Positions 8,044 through 17,560 of a stretch of 64,000 bases of DNA are shown here, in pieces; position 1 is the stretch's first letter; every line of letters begins with the position of its first letter. A program made the translations under genes and the position numbers. Below the pieces are notes generated by a model, which made no database searches, was not told the origin of the DNA, and was given only the letters and a program-made list of their open reading frames with translations. The DNA comes from JAAYUJ01 sp963698165 (GTDB lineage: Bacteria; Desulfobacterota; Syntrophobacteria; Syntrophobacterales; Syntrophobacteraceae), in NCBI GenBank assembly GCA_963698165.1, contig CAVOPT010000015.1, forward strand, positions 248,001-312,000, in the 5' to 3' direction.

Positions 8044-9325
8044 TCAGTGCACGAAAGCCTTGCGTCCGGCGTACACGGCGACTGTGCCCAGGTCTTCCTC
8101 GATGCGCATGAGCTGGTTGTATTTCTCCACCCGCTCGCCGCGGCAGGGAGCGCCGGTCTTGAGGTGGCCTGTGGCCATGGCCACGGTGAGGTCGGCGATG
8201 AAGCTGTCCACCGTCTCCCCTGAGCGGTGCGAGACCATCGCCCCCCAGCCGGCCTTGCGGGCCATTTCGATGGCGGCGATCGTCTCGCTCAGCGAACCGA
8301 TCTGGTTGAGCTTGATCAACACGGCGTTGGCGGAATTCTCGGCGATGCCGCGGGCGATGCGCTCGACGTTGGTGACGAACAAATCGTCGCCCACCAGCTC
8401 GATCCGGCCGCCCAGGGTCTGGTTGAGCAGCTTCCAGCCGTCCCAGTCATCCTCGGCCAGGCCATCTTCGAGAACCACGATGGGGTACTTCTTCACCCAA
8501 TCCGCCCACAGATCGACCATCTCAGCCGAGGTGATCTTGCGGCCTTCGGTGCGCAGGTTGTACAGCCCATCCTCGTAAAATCCGCTGGTCGCCGGGTCGA
8601 GGGCGATCACAATCTGTTCCCCGGGCTTGTAGCCGGCTTTCTCGATGGCTCTGAGAATTATCTCGACGGCTTCAGCGTTGGTTTTGAGCGCAGGGGCGAA
8701 GCCGCCCTCATCGCCCACACCGGTGGCATGGCCGCTGGTCTTCAGCACTCCTTTAAGCGCCTGGTAGACTTCACTGCCCCAGCGCACCGCCTCGCGGAAA
8801 TTGGGTGCGCCGACCGGGGCGATCATGAACTCCTGGAAGTCGGTGCCCTGCCAGTTGGCGTGGACACCGCCGTTCAGGATGTTGAACATGGGCACCGGCA
8901 GTACCTTGGCCGCCACTCCGCCGAGATATCTGTACAGTGGCAGGCCGACCCAGTCAGCCGCGGCGCGAGCGACCGCCAGGCTGACGCCCAGGATCGCATT
9001 CGCCCCAAGCTTGTTCTTGTTCGGCGTGCCATCCAGGGCCAGCATCGCGTTGTCAACGGCAGCTCTGGTCCAGGGCGTCCATGCCGACGATCGCCTCGGC
9101 AATTTCGTTGTTCACATGTTCGACGGCTTTCAGCGTACCCTTTCCACCGTAGCGGGCTTTGTCCCCGTCACGCAGTTCCAGCGCTTCATGCACTCCGGTG
9201 GACGCGCCGGAAGGGACCGCCGCCCGGCCAAAAGCGCCGTCCTCAAGGATGACTTCCACTTCAACAGTGGGGTTGCCCCGCGAATCCAGGATCTCTCTTC
9301 CAATCGTTCTGACGATCTCTCCCAT
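8044..9325 (-). pseudogene. eno: enolase, split by an apparent one-base insertion
   Basis: Enolase interconverts 2-phosphoglycerate and phosphoenolpyruvate. The first frame starts at the ATG at 9325 (GEIVRTIGREILDSRGNPTVEVEV) and ends in GMDALDQ near 9064. The remaining 345 residues continue one frame over from AAVDNAMLALDGTPNKNKLG to the C-terminus. Removing one base at CAG-A-GCT rejoins them into a normal enzyme of about 425 residues. Catalytic segments are intact: FQEFMIAPVG, GDEGGFAP, LEDGLAEDDW with VGDDLFVTN, the lysine of IKLNQIGSL, and SHRSGET. The C-terminal TGAPCRGERVEKYNQL differs from the TGSLSR form common in proteobacteria, hinting at a different ancestry. Because the enzyme is central, an assembly error is quite possible. 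Confidence 0.88.
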
Positions 9326-9355
9326 GAGATTCTCCTTCTGTAGAGCGCTGAGGTG

Positions 9356-10534
9356 TCATTCTTTGTCCTGCAATGCGGCAAGGCCTGGCAAGGTGATTCC
9401 TTCAAGCATCTCGAGAGAAGCCCCTCCTCCGGTTGAGATATGGGTAATACGATCTTCCAAACCGGATTGTTTGATAGCCGCTACGGAATCCCCGCCCCCG
9501 ATGATGGAAACGGCACTGCTATCAGCCACCGCCTTGGCGACACCGAAAGTACCCTGAGCAAAACGGGGAAATTCGAAGACTCCCATCGGCCCGTTCCAGA
9601 CCACGGTCCCTGCTTTGGAGATCACCTCCCCGTAAGCCTTCACTGTTCCAGGCCCGATATCGAGAATCCGCCAACCCTGGGGGATCGGGCCCACGGCCAT
9701 GACTTTCGACGCCGCATCCGCTTCAAACCGATCTCCAATCACAATGTCTTCCGGCAGATGAAGGCAAGAACCCCCTTCCTTCAATAGGTCGGACGCTGTC
9801 CCTAGAGCATCGTCTTCCACCAGGGAGTCGCCTACCCCGGCGCCCTGGGCCTTTAGAAAGGTGTTTGCCATGCCACCGCCGATGAGCACGGCATCAGCTC
9901 TGGAAAGCAGATGCTTGATGACTCCAATCTTATCACTGATTTTGGCCCCACCCAGGATGGCGATGAAAGGCCGTCCGGGATCAGCAATGGCCTGGCCGAG
10001 GTAGCGGATCTCCCGCTCAAGCAGGAATCCAGCGACAGCGGGGATAAAGCGGGCTACGCCCTCCGTGGACGCATGAGCCCGGTGCGCGGAACCGAAAGCG
10101 TCGTTGACATAAAGGTCAGCCAGGGAAGCCAACTTGCGAGCCATCTCGAGGTCATTCTTTTCTTCTTCCGGGTGAAAGCGGGTGTTTTCAAGAAGCAATA
10201 TCTCTCCTGCCTTGAGTGCTCCAGCTGCAGCCTCCGCAACCGGGCCGACACAATCTTCAGCGAAGGCTACGGACCTCCCCATGATCTCTTCGAGATGGAT
10301 GGCAACCGGCCGCAGGGAGTATTTGGGATCAGGCTTTCCTTTGGGCCGGCCCAAATGAGAACAAAGAATGGCCGCGGCCCCATGGTCAAGGAGATAGTCA
10401 AGGGTTGGCACCGCTGCCCGGATGCGTGTGTCATCTCCGACCTTTCCATCCTTGAGGGGCACATTGAAATCCACGCGCACCAACACGCGCTTGCCCTTCA
10501 CGTCCACGTCGGTAATGGTTTTCTTGTCAAACAT
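9356..10534 (-). CDS. pgk: phosphoglycerate kinase
   Basis: A 392-residue phosphoglycerate kinase, making ATP from 1,3-bisphosphoglycerate. Visible motifs are VRVDFNVPLKDG at the N-terminus, SHLGRPKG, LLLENTRFHPEE, the GGAKISDKIGVI hinge region, and the nucleotide-binding GGGDSVAA near the C-terminus. Length is normal for bacteria. The ATG at 10534 is preceded by AAAGGAGG at ideal spacing, so the longer in-frame extension is not needed. It lies 30 bases upstream of enolase in the same direction, consistent with a lower-glycolysis transcription unit. The 5' side holds a dispersed repeat. Confidence 0.95.
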   Translation of the reverse strand: MFDKKTITDVDVKGKRVLVRVDFNVPLKDGKVGDDTRIRAAVPTLDYLLDHGAAAILCSHLGRPKGKPDPKYSLRPVAIHLEEIMGRSVAFAEDCVGPVAEAAAGALKAGEILLLENTRFHPEEEKNDLEMARKLASLADLYVNDAFGSAHRAHASTEGVARFIPAVAGFLLEREIRYLGQAIADPGRPFIAILGGAKISDKIGVIKHLLSRADAVLIGGGMANTFLKAQGAGVGDSLVEDDALGTASDLLKEGGSCLHLPEDIVIGDRFEADAASKVMAVGPIPQGWRILDIGPGTVKAYGEVISKAGTVVWNGPMGVFEFPRFAQGTFGVAKAVADSSAVSIIGGGDSVAAIKQSGLEDRITHISTGGGASLEMLEGITLPGLAALQDKE

Positions 10535-10552
10535 GCTGCCTCCTTTGAGGGG

Positions 10553-10729
10553 GTGTCTAAAAAGCCCCCCTTTCCCGGACATATTGAGGGATCGCGGTCC
10601 TGACGCCCACGAGGGGCTAGGCTACGAACCGGTAGCATAGGGCCTTGTGCCCGTTCTACGTGCCGAAGGCTTCAGCATCCATCGAGTTCCGGAACAATGC
10701 AGTTGGTCTATTTGAGCCTTATTAGACAC
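10553..10729. repeat. MITE-like dispersed element, copy B
   Basis: 177 bases with perfect 8-base terminal inverted repeats: GTGTCTAA at 10553-10560 and TTAGACAC at 10722-10729. An imperfect hairpin at 10608-10649 (arms CACGAGGGGCTAGGCTAC and GTAGCATAGGGCCTTGTG) sits 55 bases from the left end, as in the copy at 7873-8038. The two hairpins match over about 48 bases with few differences. The element lies between pgk and gpmA, 18 bases upstream of the pgk start codon, and covers most of that intergenic space. Confidence 0.65.
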
Positions 10730-10798
10730 GTTCTGAGGAGCCGTTTCACTGGCTCTGCTCATTTTCAATCGAGGGAGATCCTTTCGAAAAATTGAGCT

Positions 10799-11548
10799 TC
10801 AAGTCCTCTGTTTTAGCTGATCGGCAACAGCCTGGGCTGCCCGCTTCGCCGCTTCAGGGTCACCCAGGTAATAGTTGCGGATCGGCACCAGATCGTCGGA
10901 GAACTCGTAGACCATGGGAATCCCGGTTGGGATATTGAGCTCTCCGATCTTGTCTTCACGGATTTTGTTGAGGAAGATGACCAGCGCCCGCAGTGTATTC
11001 CCGTGTGCGACGACGATCACGCGCCTGCCGCTCCGAACGGCAGGAGCAATGACGTCCCGGCAGTATGGCAGAATGCGGCGGGTCGTATCTTCCAGACATT
11101 CGGTCAGCGGGATTTCCTCAGCGCTGAGGTCGGCGTAGCGCGGATTTTTGCCGGGGTAGCGCGGGTCGTCGAGGGTGAGTGGGGGAGGGCGGACGTCGAA
11201 GCTCCGACGCCAGAGATCGACCTGCTCCACACCGTACTTTTCGGCCGTCTCTGCCTTGTTGAGTCCCTGCAGTGCTCCATAATGACGCTCGTTCAAACGC
11301 CAGCTGCGGGCCACGGGAATCCACATGAGGTCCATCTCCTCGAGAACGAGCCAGAGGGTTTTGATAGCACGTTTCAGGACCGACGTGAAGGCCATGTCGA
11401 AGACGTACCCTTCGCGGCGCAGGGTGCGCCCTGCTTCCACGGCTTCCCGTGTCCCGTTCTCGTTCAGAGCCACGTCAGTCCAGCCGGTAAAACGGTTCTC
11501 CTTGTTCCATTCACTCTCACCGTGCCTCAACAGCACCACTTTCTTCAT
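10799..11548 (-). CDS. gpmA: 2,3-bisphosphoglycerate-dependent phosphoglycerate mutase
   Basis: A 249-residue dPGM, the usual size. It interconverts 3- and 2-phosphoglycerate through a phosphohistidine. The N-terminal LRHGESEWNKENRFTGWTD holds the catalytic His and the RHG motif, LNERHYGALQGLNK holds the acid Glu, and VAHGNTLRAL holds the second His. It lies upstream of pgk and eno on the same strand, and with the frameshifted glk and pyk completes a payoff-phase set of glycolysis. The C-terminal tail is basic and short, as in most members. Confidence 0.94.
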   Translation of the reverse strand: MKKVVLLRHGESEWNKENRFTGWTDVALNENGTREAVEAGRTLRREGYVFDMAFTSVLKRAIKTLWLVLEEMDLMWIPVARSWRLNERHYGALQGLNKAETAEKYGVEQVDLWRRSFDVRPPPLTLDDPRYPGKNPRYADLSAEEIPLTECLEDTTRRILPYCRDVIAPAVRSGRRVIVVAHGNTLRALVIFLNKIREDKIGELNIPTGIPMVYEFSDDLVPIRNYYLGDPEAAKRAAQAVADQLKQRT

Positions 11549-11697
11549 CGGTCATATCCCCTTGAAGCGGACTTGCCGCCGGTCCGGCTGGTCGCTGTGG
11601 AACCTATGCGCACATTGGTTGTGCCGGTTCAGGTTTCATTGTTGCGTTTTGGAGAAACGACATCTCACACCAAGACACAAAGGATTGTCCCCGTCCC

Positions 11698-12682
11698 TTA
11701 TTCTCCCAACTCGAAAGCAGCATGTCGTGCAGCTCCAAGAAGGGCGGTCTTCGGGTTCATGATCACCCTGACAGGGATATCCTGGAGCAGGGGCCTCATG
11801 CGCCCCTTTGCGGTGAAGGCGTTCATGAATTCCGGCTCTTTCAGTTTCTGGATGATCTGGGGGGCAATGCCCCCTCCCAGGTACACGCCTCCGGTTGCCA
11901 TGAGCTTGAGGGCCAGGTTGCCCGCTTCAGCGCCGTAGAGAGAAACGAAGATTTCCAAAGCTTGGATACACAGCAGGCTCTTTGCATCGATGGCGTGCTG
12001 AGAGATGATGGGAGCCGGCTCGCCATGGCGCATCTCTTCCGCCAGCCAGGCCGGCTCCTTGCCCTTTCCCGTATCCCTCAGAAACTGATAGACATTCACG
12101 AGCCCTGGTCCCGAAACCAACCGCTCGTAGCTCACACGCCGGTATCGTTTCATGGAGTAGTCGAGGAGCTCCATTTCGAGGTGATTGCGGGGAGCGAAGT
12201 CCCCATGGCCCCCTTCCGATGGGAACGGCCGATGACTCTTGCCATCCCAGTACATGCCCGCCTCCCCGAGCCCCGTGCCTGCCGAGATGATCGCTCTGTT
12301 GCCTCTTGCGTTCCGGGCCCCTTTGTTCAGAATCACGAAGTCTTTGCTCTGAAGGACGGCGATCCCGTATGCATTGGCCTCGAGATCGTTGATGAGGCCG
12401 ACACGCTTGAGGCCCAGCCGCTTTGCCACGGTCTTTGAGTCGACCACCCAGGGGAGGTTGGTGGCCTCGCAGCGCCCATTCCGCACAGGACCGGCAATTC
12501 CAAAGGAAGCCCTCGTGAGATCGCAGCTGTGAAGGGAGAGGAACTCTGCAATCGCCGCTTCAAGGCTTGTCCGTTCGCGACTTGGAAAGGTCTTTTCAGC
12601 CACTATTCTCAGCTCGCCACTCGTCTGCTTCAACGAGTGCGAGCCTGGTGTTGGTGCCGCCTATATCACCTGCCAGAATCAT
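11698..12682 (-). pseudogene. glk: glucokinase, frameshifted after the N-terminal phosphate-binding loop
   Basis: Glucokinase of the Glk/ROK-like hexokinase fold. The ATG at 12682 starts MILAGDIGGTNTRLALVEAD, the ATP-phosphate loop, but this frame stops within ten codons. The rest, SGELRIVAEKTFPSRE through NDLEANAYG, SAGTGLGEAGMYW, FPSEGGHGDFAPR and ATGGVYLGGGIAP, continues in the next frame to a stop at 11698. One extra base near 12620 explains the split. The continuing frame could start at a TTG codon, but such a protein would lack the phosphate-binding loop and could not be a normal kinase. The rejoined length of about 326 residues is typical. Either a sequencing error or a disabled gene. 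Confidence 0.85.
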
Positions 12683-12994
12683 TTTCCTCTGTGCTCCTCT
12701 TGCAAGATGAATGCAGCTGCATTTTGACCTGACATCCGGGGCAAACCTCGGGGCTTTCCCTGTCGCTCTGCTGCGGTTTCTGCCACTTGCAGAACCGGTC
12801 TTGGTCTGAACGTATTCTCCTCCTGATCTGAACGATTGTGCCAACGAACTCGCTCTGAAACAGCACTGAAGGCGGGCGGGGATAAACCACCGCCCCTCGG
12901 AATTGGGGTTGGAGGGTGTTTGTCGCAGTGGCGGGCTTTATGCTCGCCTGGGACACATATCAACCTCCAAGCCGCTGAATTCAGGTTCCTCACT
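12683..12994. other. 312-base intergenic region with two short hairpins
   Basis: No coding region is supported between glk and pyk. Two GC-rich hairpins are visible: GGGCGG/CCGCCC at 12874-12895, and GGCGGGC/GCTCGCC around a TTTAT loop at 12930-12948. They resemble the paired palindromes of dispersed extragenic repeats rather than a terminator, as neither is followed by a T run on the transcribed strand. Confidence 0.4.
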
Positions 12995-14443
12995 CTAACC
13001 CTTTCCCCTGTCTCCCTGACGAGTCACGTCGACGATCTCCAGGCGGTTGTTGGTGTCGGGATGGGTTCTGGAGGGACCTTCGGTCACCACCGCAAGTTTT
13101 CCCTCCATCCCGTGAGTCTTGAGCCAGTCCGACACATACGTGTTCCAGTTCTCGGGGTGGTCACCCTCGCAGACCGGGTAGACTCCCGAGGAAAACTGCA
13201 ACCGCTGACACGTGGCTTCCTGCGAGCTGACGGCGATGATCCAGATGGGGAGGCGGAAACGCCCGATACTCCTTGCTGTATCGCCGCCTCGTGTGGGAAC
13301 GAACACAGCTGCAGGGTCAGCGTATTCGAGGACGGCCTCCACACTCAGGTCGATAAGCCTTGCCGGCGGCACCTTGCCCTTGAGATCGATGCCACTGAAC
13401 AATTCCCGGGCGCTCACCATGGTGCGGTAGGGCTCGATGGCGGTGGCGATCTTGGCAAGCATCGCTGCCGAATCGACAGGGTAGTCGCCCATGGCCGATT
13501 CACCGGAGAGCATGACGGCATCTGTCCCATCCAGGATCGCATTGGCCACATCGGTTGCCTCGGCGCGGGTGGGACGCCGGTTGCCGGTCATGGATTCCAG
13601 CATCTGGGTTGCCGTGATCACCGGCTTGGCGCGCATGTTCGCCTTGCGCATGATCTGTTTTTGCACCACGGGAATCTGCTCGATGGGCAGCTCCACGCCC
13701 AGGTCGCCGCGGGCGATCATGACGGCGTCCGCCGCGGTGATGATGTCGTCCAGGTAATTGAGCGCCCTCGAGCGTTCGATCTTGGCGATGATGAAGGGAT
13801 GGTACCCGAGGGCCGCCGCCGCATCGCGCACGGCCTGAATGTCCGCCGCGTTTTCGACGAACGACTGGCTCACGGCGTCCACACCGTTCTCCAGAGCGAA
13901 CTTCATGCAGTTGTGGTCGTGTTCGGTGAAGGCGCTGATGCCGAGGTCGATGCCCGGGAGGTTGAGCCCCTTGCGCGAGCGCAGTTCACCGCCGACAATG
14001 ACGCGGCAGTGGACATCACTGCCCTGAACCCGATCAACATCGACCTGGATCAAACCATCGTTCAGATAGAGCGTGTCGCCGGGTTTCACCACTTGGGGAA
14101 GGCGGGTGAAGCTGATGGAGACCCGGTGTGCATCGCCAACGATGTCGTCTGTCGTGAGGGTGAAAAGGTCGCCCGGTTTCAGCTCTATGGGTTCCGAGTC
14201 GAACTTCCCGATGCGCATCTTGGGACCGGGCAGGTCCGCCATGATGGCGAGACGGCGTCCGGTGGCCCTGGAGGCGGCTCGGAGATTTTCGATCACCTCC
14301 TTGTGACCCGAGAAATCACCGTGGGAGAAATTGAGCCGGGCAACGTTCATGCCGGCCAGCAACAGCTTCTCCATCACGTCACGGGAGTGTGATGCCGGCC
14401 CTATGGTGCATACGATCTTGGTCTTATTGAGTGGCAGGGTCAT
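12995..14443 (-). CDS. pyk: pyruvate kinase
   Basis: A 482-residue pyruvate kinase that converts phosphoenolpyruvate and ADP to pyruvate and ATP. The N-terminal KTKIVCTIGPAS and MNVARLNFSHG, the B-domain, the catalytic stretch IAKIERSRAL (Lys-Glu), MIARGDLGVELP (metal ligands) and the ATQMLESM segment are all intact. No extra C-terminal PEP-utiliser domain is present. The start at 14443 overlaps the end of the upstream DUF3141 gene by 20 bases, so the two are coupled despite unrelated roles. Together with eno, pgk and gpmA it forms a contiguous lower-glycolysis block. Confidence 0.95.
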   Translation of the reverse strand: MTLPLNKTKIVCTIGPASHSRDVMEKLLLAGMNVARLNFSHGDFSGHKEVIENLRAASRATGRRLAIMADLPGPKMRIGKFDSEPIELKPGDLFTLTTDDIVGDAHRVSISFTRLPQVVKPGDTLYLNDGLIQVDVDRVQGSDVHCRVIVGGELRSRKGLNLPGIDLGISAFTEHDHNCMKFALENGVDAVSQSFVENAADIQAVRDAAAALGYHPFIIAKIERSRALNYLDDIITAADAVMIARGDLGVELPIEQIPVVQKQIMRKANMRAKPVITATQMLESMTGNRRPTRAEATDVANAILDGTDAVMLSGESAMGDYPVDSAAMLAKIATAIEPYRTMVSARELFSGIDLKGKVPPARLIDLSVEAVLEYADPAAVFVPTRGGDTARSIGRFRLPIWIIAVSSQEATCQRLQFSSGVYPVCEGDHPENWNTYVSDWLKTHGMEGKLAVVTEGPSRTHPDTNNRLEIVDVTRQGDRGKG

Positions 14444-16643
14444 CGATGTCCACCTTTCTCGCTTGAGCTCTCGTTAGTCTCTTAGCCGGTGTTGAACCTC
14501 CGAACAGCTGTTCCACCTCCGCCAGGCGCCTTTGTGCTTCCTCATGCAACGGCCCGCCGGCGGTAGCTACCTGGCGGACATATTCCAGCAATTGTTGGGC
14601 CTCGATTTCATGGCCTTCGAGCAGTATGGGGATGGTCTCAACAGCTCGGCGTTCGTCCAGCAGAAGCATCAAGTACTGCTCGCGAAGGTCCTGTTTGAAT
14701 TCGGACAAGGTTCTTTGCGCGCCTTGTTCCGCACGGATTCGGCGAAGGATCTCGAAACCCCGCTCGTCGGCTGCATTTTCCGGGATACGGACGTAGATCA
14801 GAGCGCGAATTGCCGCCTCACGCGGTCCCCCCTTGTCCATTTTGGTTTGCAGTTCCTCCATGCGACGCTTCACGAAGGCCGTATGATCGGGGTCCTCGCC
14901 GGGACGCTTTCTGGGCGGAGCATCCGATGCCCGCAGACCCAGCAGGGCTTGCAGCCAGGATTGACCGTAGACACCAAAGAACATGTGCTCCGTCATCATG
15001 TCCCGCCAGTCCGCAAAGGCGTTCAGGCCGAGGGTCATCCAGTCGGAAAAGGCCTTTTCCCACTGCAGGAAGAGGTTGTCCCTTGCAACAGGTTGACGGT
15101 TCTCCTTTACCTCTTGAGCCGCCGAAGCCAGTGGTTCCATCGCAGGATTCCGATCTGAGAGAATTTCGTATCCCAGCCGCAGGGGATGCATTCGACGCAA
15201 CCATTCGGCACTCTGTTCGGTAGCCAGGGCGCGCATCATCGGCTGCGCCATTGTGCGGTAGAGGCCTAGGGTTACCTCCGACAAACGGGCCACGGCTGCA
15301 AAGCAGCGTTCTTCGTCGAGGGTGTTGCCGCCCAAGGCGCGAATGTCATCCAGGGTTCGCCTCTCAAAGCGGGAGATGTATTCTCCGGTTACCAGTTCGA
15401 CATGGGCGGCATCCGGTGTTTTCTGTTCGAAGACCGCCTCGTAAAGGCCGGGAGGCAGGCAATCGATGAGATCGATGTTGCTGGCGAACTCTTGATGCTC
15501 TTTCTTGGCGACGCTGCCCGACACAAAGATTCCCAGATGCCCGATATTTTCGTGAACAGCGTAGACAATGGTCTGGCCGGCTGCGACGATATCGTCATCG
15601 CTCTCGTACAGGTCGAGAATCCAGCCGAGGGCCTGTTGCGGCGGAGTGATGTTGTCACCCTTCGAGCACAGACAGACGATGGGCGATGGGATCTTTCTGA
15701 GATCCAGCCGCACACCGTCTGCAGTCAGGATCTCGGAGCTGCTGAGCTTGTTGCCGACGAACAGATTGTCGACGATATATTGCATTTCCTCGCCGGTCAA
15801 AAGCACATGGCCTCCCCACCAGCGTTCGAAGCCCAGATAGCGGGGTGCCTCAGTATCGATGTTGGCGTACAGGTTGTACTGCTTTGACCACAGGGAGTTG
15901 GCCGGATTGAGATTTTCGAAGTTCTGCACAAGCCAGGCGCCGTCGAACTTCCCATGCCCCAGATCGCTCATCAGGGTCGTCAGCCAGCTCCCCCCCAGCA
16001 GCCCACCGGTGTAACGCATGGGATTGACGCCCCGCACACCCGCCCAGTAAGACAGGGGCGAGCCGGCCACAATGATCGGGCCGCAAAGTCCAGGATGCTT
16101 TGCCGCCAGCATCATCAAGGCCCACCCCGCCTGGCAGTTTCCGATCACAACCGGTTTTCCCTCGGCTTGGGGGTGCTGATCGGCGACGCGTCCAAGGAAG
16201 ACAGCCCATGCCTCGATGTCTGCTTCGATGGTCTGCTCGGGTTCGGGTACCGGGGTAAATCCGATAAAGTAACAGGGATGCCCCGCTCGCATCGCCTCGC
16301 CGATCTCGCTTTCGGCCTTGAAACCGCCGATGCCGGGTCCATGACCGGCGCGAGGATCGATAACGACAAAGGGACGCTTGCGATCGTCGACAGTCGTCCC
16401 CTGGGGTGGGCGTATTTTGACAATCCCGTAGTTTACGGGCTGAGGCAGGGTTCGTCCGTCCAGGATCAACTCGTGGTTGAATTGGAGCACGTGGGGGGCC
16501 GTTTTTGACATGTGCTCCAGGTACTGATTTCCCCTCTGGCGCATCACGTCCCAGTACAGCACCGTTCGTTGACCGGCATCCATCAGGTATTCCATCAGCT
16601 CACTATATGCAGATATTGGATTGACACTTTCGGTTTTCATCAT
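14424..16643 (-). CDS. DUF3141 protein, PhaC-like alpha/beta hydrolase
   Basis: A 739-residue soluble protein with an alpha/beta-hydrolase core resembling polyhydroxyalkanoate synthases. The nucleophile elbow is VIGNCQAG, with Cys at about 170 instead of Ser, as in PHA synthases. Asp in CSKGDNITPPQQ (about 330) and His in ENIGHLG (about 369) complete a plausible Cys-Asp-His triad. The C-terminal 300 residues are helical and charged, unlike PhaC. Genes of this family are known to lie beside pta, ackA and fabI in proteobacteria, exactly the neighbours seen here. It may act on acyl-CoA or polyester granules, but no reaction is established by the sequence. A second in-frame ATG follows the first directly. 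Confidence 0.8.
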   Translation of the reverse strand: MMKTESVNPISAYSELMEYLMDAGQRTVLYWDVMRQRGNQYLEHMSKTAPHVLQFNHELILDGRTLPQPVNYGIVKIRPPQGTTVDDRKRPFVVIDPRAGHGPGIGGFKAESEIGEAMRAGHPCYFIGFTPVPEPEQTIEADIEAWAVFLGRVADQHPQAEGKPVVIGNCQAGWALMMLAAKHPGLCGPIIVAGSPLSYWAGVRGVNPMRYTGGLLGGSWLTTLMSDLGHGKFDGAWLVQNFENLNPANSLWSKQYNLYANIDTEAPRYLGFERWWGGHVLLTGEEMQYIVDNLFVGNKLSSSEILTADGVRLDLRKIPSPIVCLCSKGDNITPPQQALGWILDLYESDDDIVAAGQTIVYAVHENIGHLGIFVSGSVAKKEHQEFASNIDLIDCLPPGLYEAVFEQKTPDAAHVELVTGEYISRFERRTLDDIRALGGNTLDEERCFAAVARLSEVTLGLYRTMAQPMMRALATEQSAEWLRRMHPLRLGYEILSDRNPAMEPLASAAQEVKENRQPVARDNLFLQWEKAFSDWMTLGLNAFADWRDMMTEHMFFGVYGQSWLQALLGLRASDAPPRKRPGEDPDHTAFVKRRMEELQTKMDKGGPREAAIRALIYVRIPENAADERGFEILRRIRAEQGAQRTLSEFKQDLREQYLMLLLDERRAVETIPILLEGHEIEAQQLLEYVRQVATAGGPLHEEAQRRLAEVEQLFGGSTPAKRLTRAQARKVDIDDPATQ

Positions 16644-16777
16644 TCACGTCTCCTTCCCTGTGAAACACAGGAACTGATTGCCTTTCGAGGATGGTTTGTC
16701 GACTCCTGTTTCAGGCGAAGCCGATGATGTGGGCCTCAGCCAAATAGTCGTGCTCCTTTGAAAGACTGACACTTGCT

Positions 16778-17560
16778 TCACGCCATGATGTTGATGCCGC
16801 CGTCGACATACAGCGTCTGGCCGGTGAGGCGTCGCCCGTAAGGCGTCGCCAGGAAGGCGCAGGCGAAACCGACATCCATGATGTCCACCAGTTCTCCGAC
16901 CGGTGAGCGCTCAACGGCATCATTCAACATCCGGTCAAAGTCTTTAAGCCCCCCTGCGGCGCGCGTCTTGAGCGGACCCGGCGAGATCGCATGCACTCTG
17001 ATCTTCCGATGGCCGAGCTCGTAGGCCAGGTAGCGGCAGACCGCCTCCAGTGCCGCCTTGACCGGTCCCATGACATTGTAGTTGGGAACCACCTTTTGAG
17101 CGCCGTGGTAGCTCATGGCAAACATGGTTCCGCCATCTTTCATTAGCGGCGCTGCCAGGCGCGCCATGCGGATGAAGGAATGGCAGGAGATGTCCATGGC
17201 TTTCGAGAAGCCATTGGAAGAGCAGTTCAGCAGCCCGCCCTGCAGATCCTCTTTGGGTGCGAAAGCGATGGAATGCACCAGGATGTCCAGGTGCTTCCAT
17301 TCGCGTTCGATGCGATCAAACACAGCTTCCAACTCACCTGACGTCGAGACATCCAGCGGCATGAACATCGTCGCCTCCAGTTCCTTCGCCAATGGCTCGA
17401 CATAGGGTTTGGCTTTGTCGTTGAGATAGGTAACCGCCACCTCGGCGCCCACCTCGTGGAATGCCCTGGCACATCCGTAGGCAATCGAGTGTTCGTTGGC
17501 GATGCCGACCACCAGCGCCTTTTTACCTTTAAGAACCGGGCGTGGAACTTCACCGTTCAC
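16778..17560 (-). CDS. fabI: enoyl-[acyl-carrier-protein] reductase, FabI type
   Basis: A 260-residue short-chain dehydrogenase of the FabI class, which performs the last reduction of fatty-acid elongation with NAD(P)H. The cofactor loop is VVGIANEHSIAYG, the catalytic residues are Tyr 151 (SYHGAQ) and the Y-x6-K pair at about 161 and 168 (YNVMGPVK), and the C-terminus TGQTLYVDGGINIM is typical. Start is a GTG at 17560 with AGGAGG upstream, overlapping the stop of a 35-codon remnant of an acetate kinase. The usual partner in this gene neighbourhood is an intact ackA directly upstream, so the remnant is informative about past rearrangement. Confidence 0.93.
   Translation of the reverse strand: MNGEVPRPVLKGKKALVVGIANEHSIAYGCARAFHEVGAEVAVTYLNDKAKPYVEPLAKELEATMFMPLDVSTSGELEAVFDRIEREWKHLDILVHSIAFAPKEDLQGGLLNCSSNGFSKAMDISCHSFIRMARLAAPLMKDGGTMFAMSYHGAQKVVPNYNVMGPVKAALEAVCRYLAYELGHRKIRVHAISPGPLKTRAAGGLKDFDRMLNDAVERSPVGELVDIMDVGFACAFLATPYGRRLTGQTLYVDGGINIMA

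Noticed and set aside
12836..14392. Long plus-strand open frame opposite pyk
   Set aside because: Shadow of pyruvate kinase; no ribosome site and no recognisable domain.
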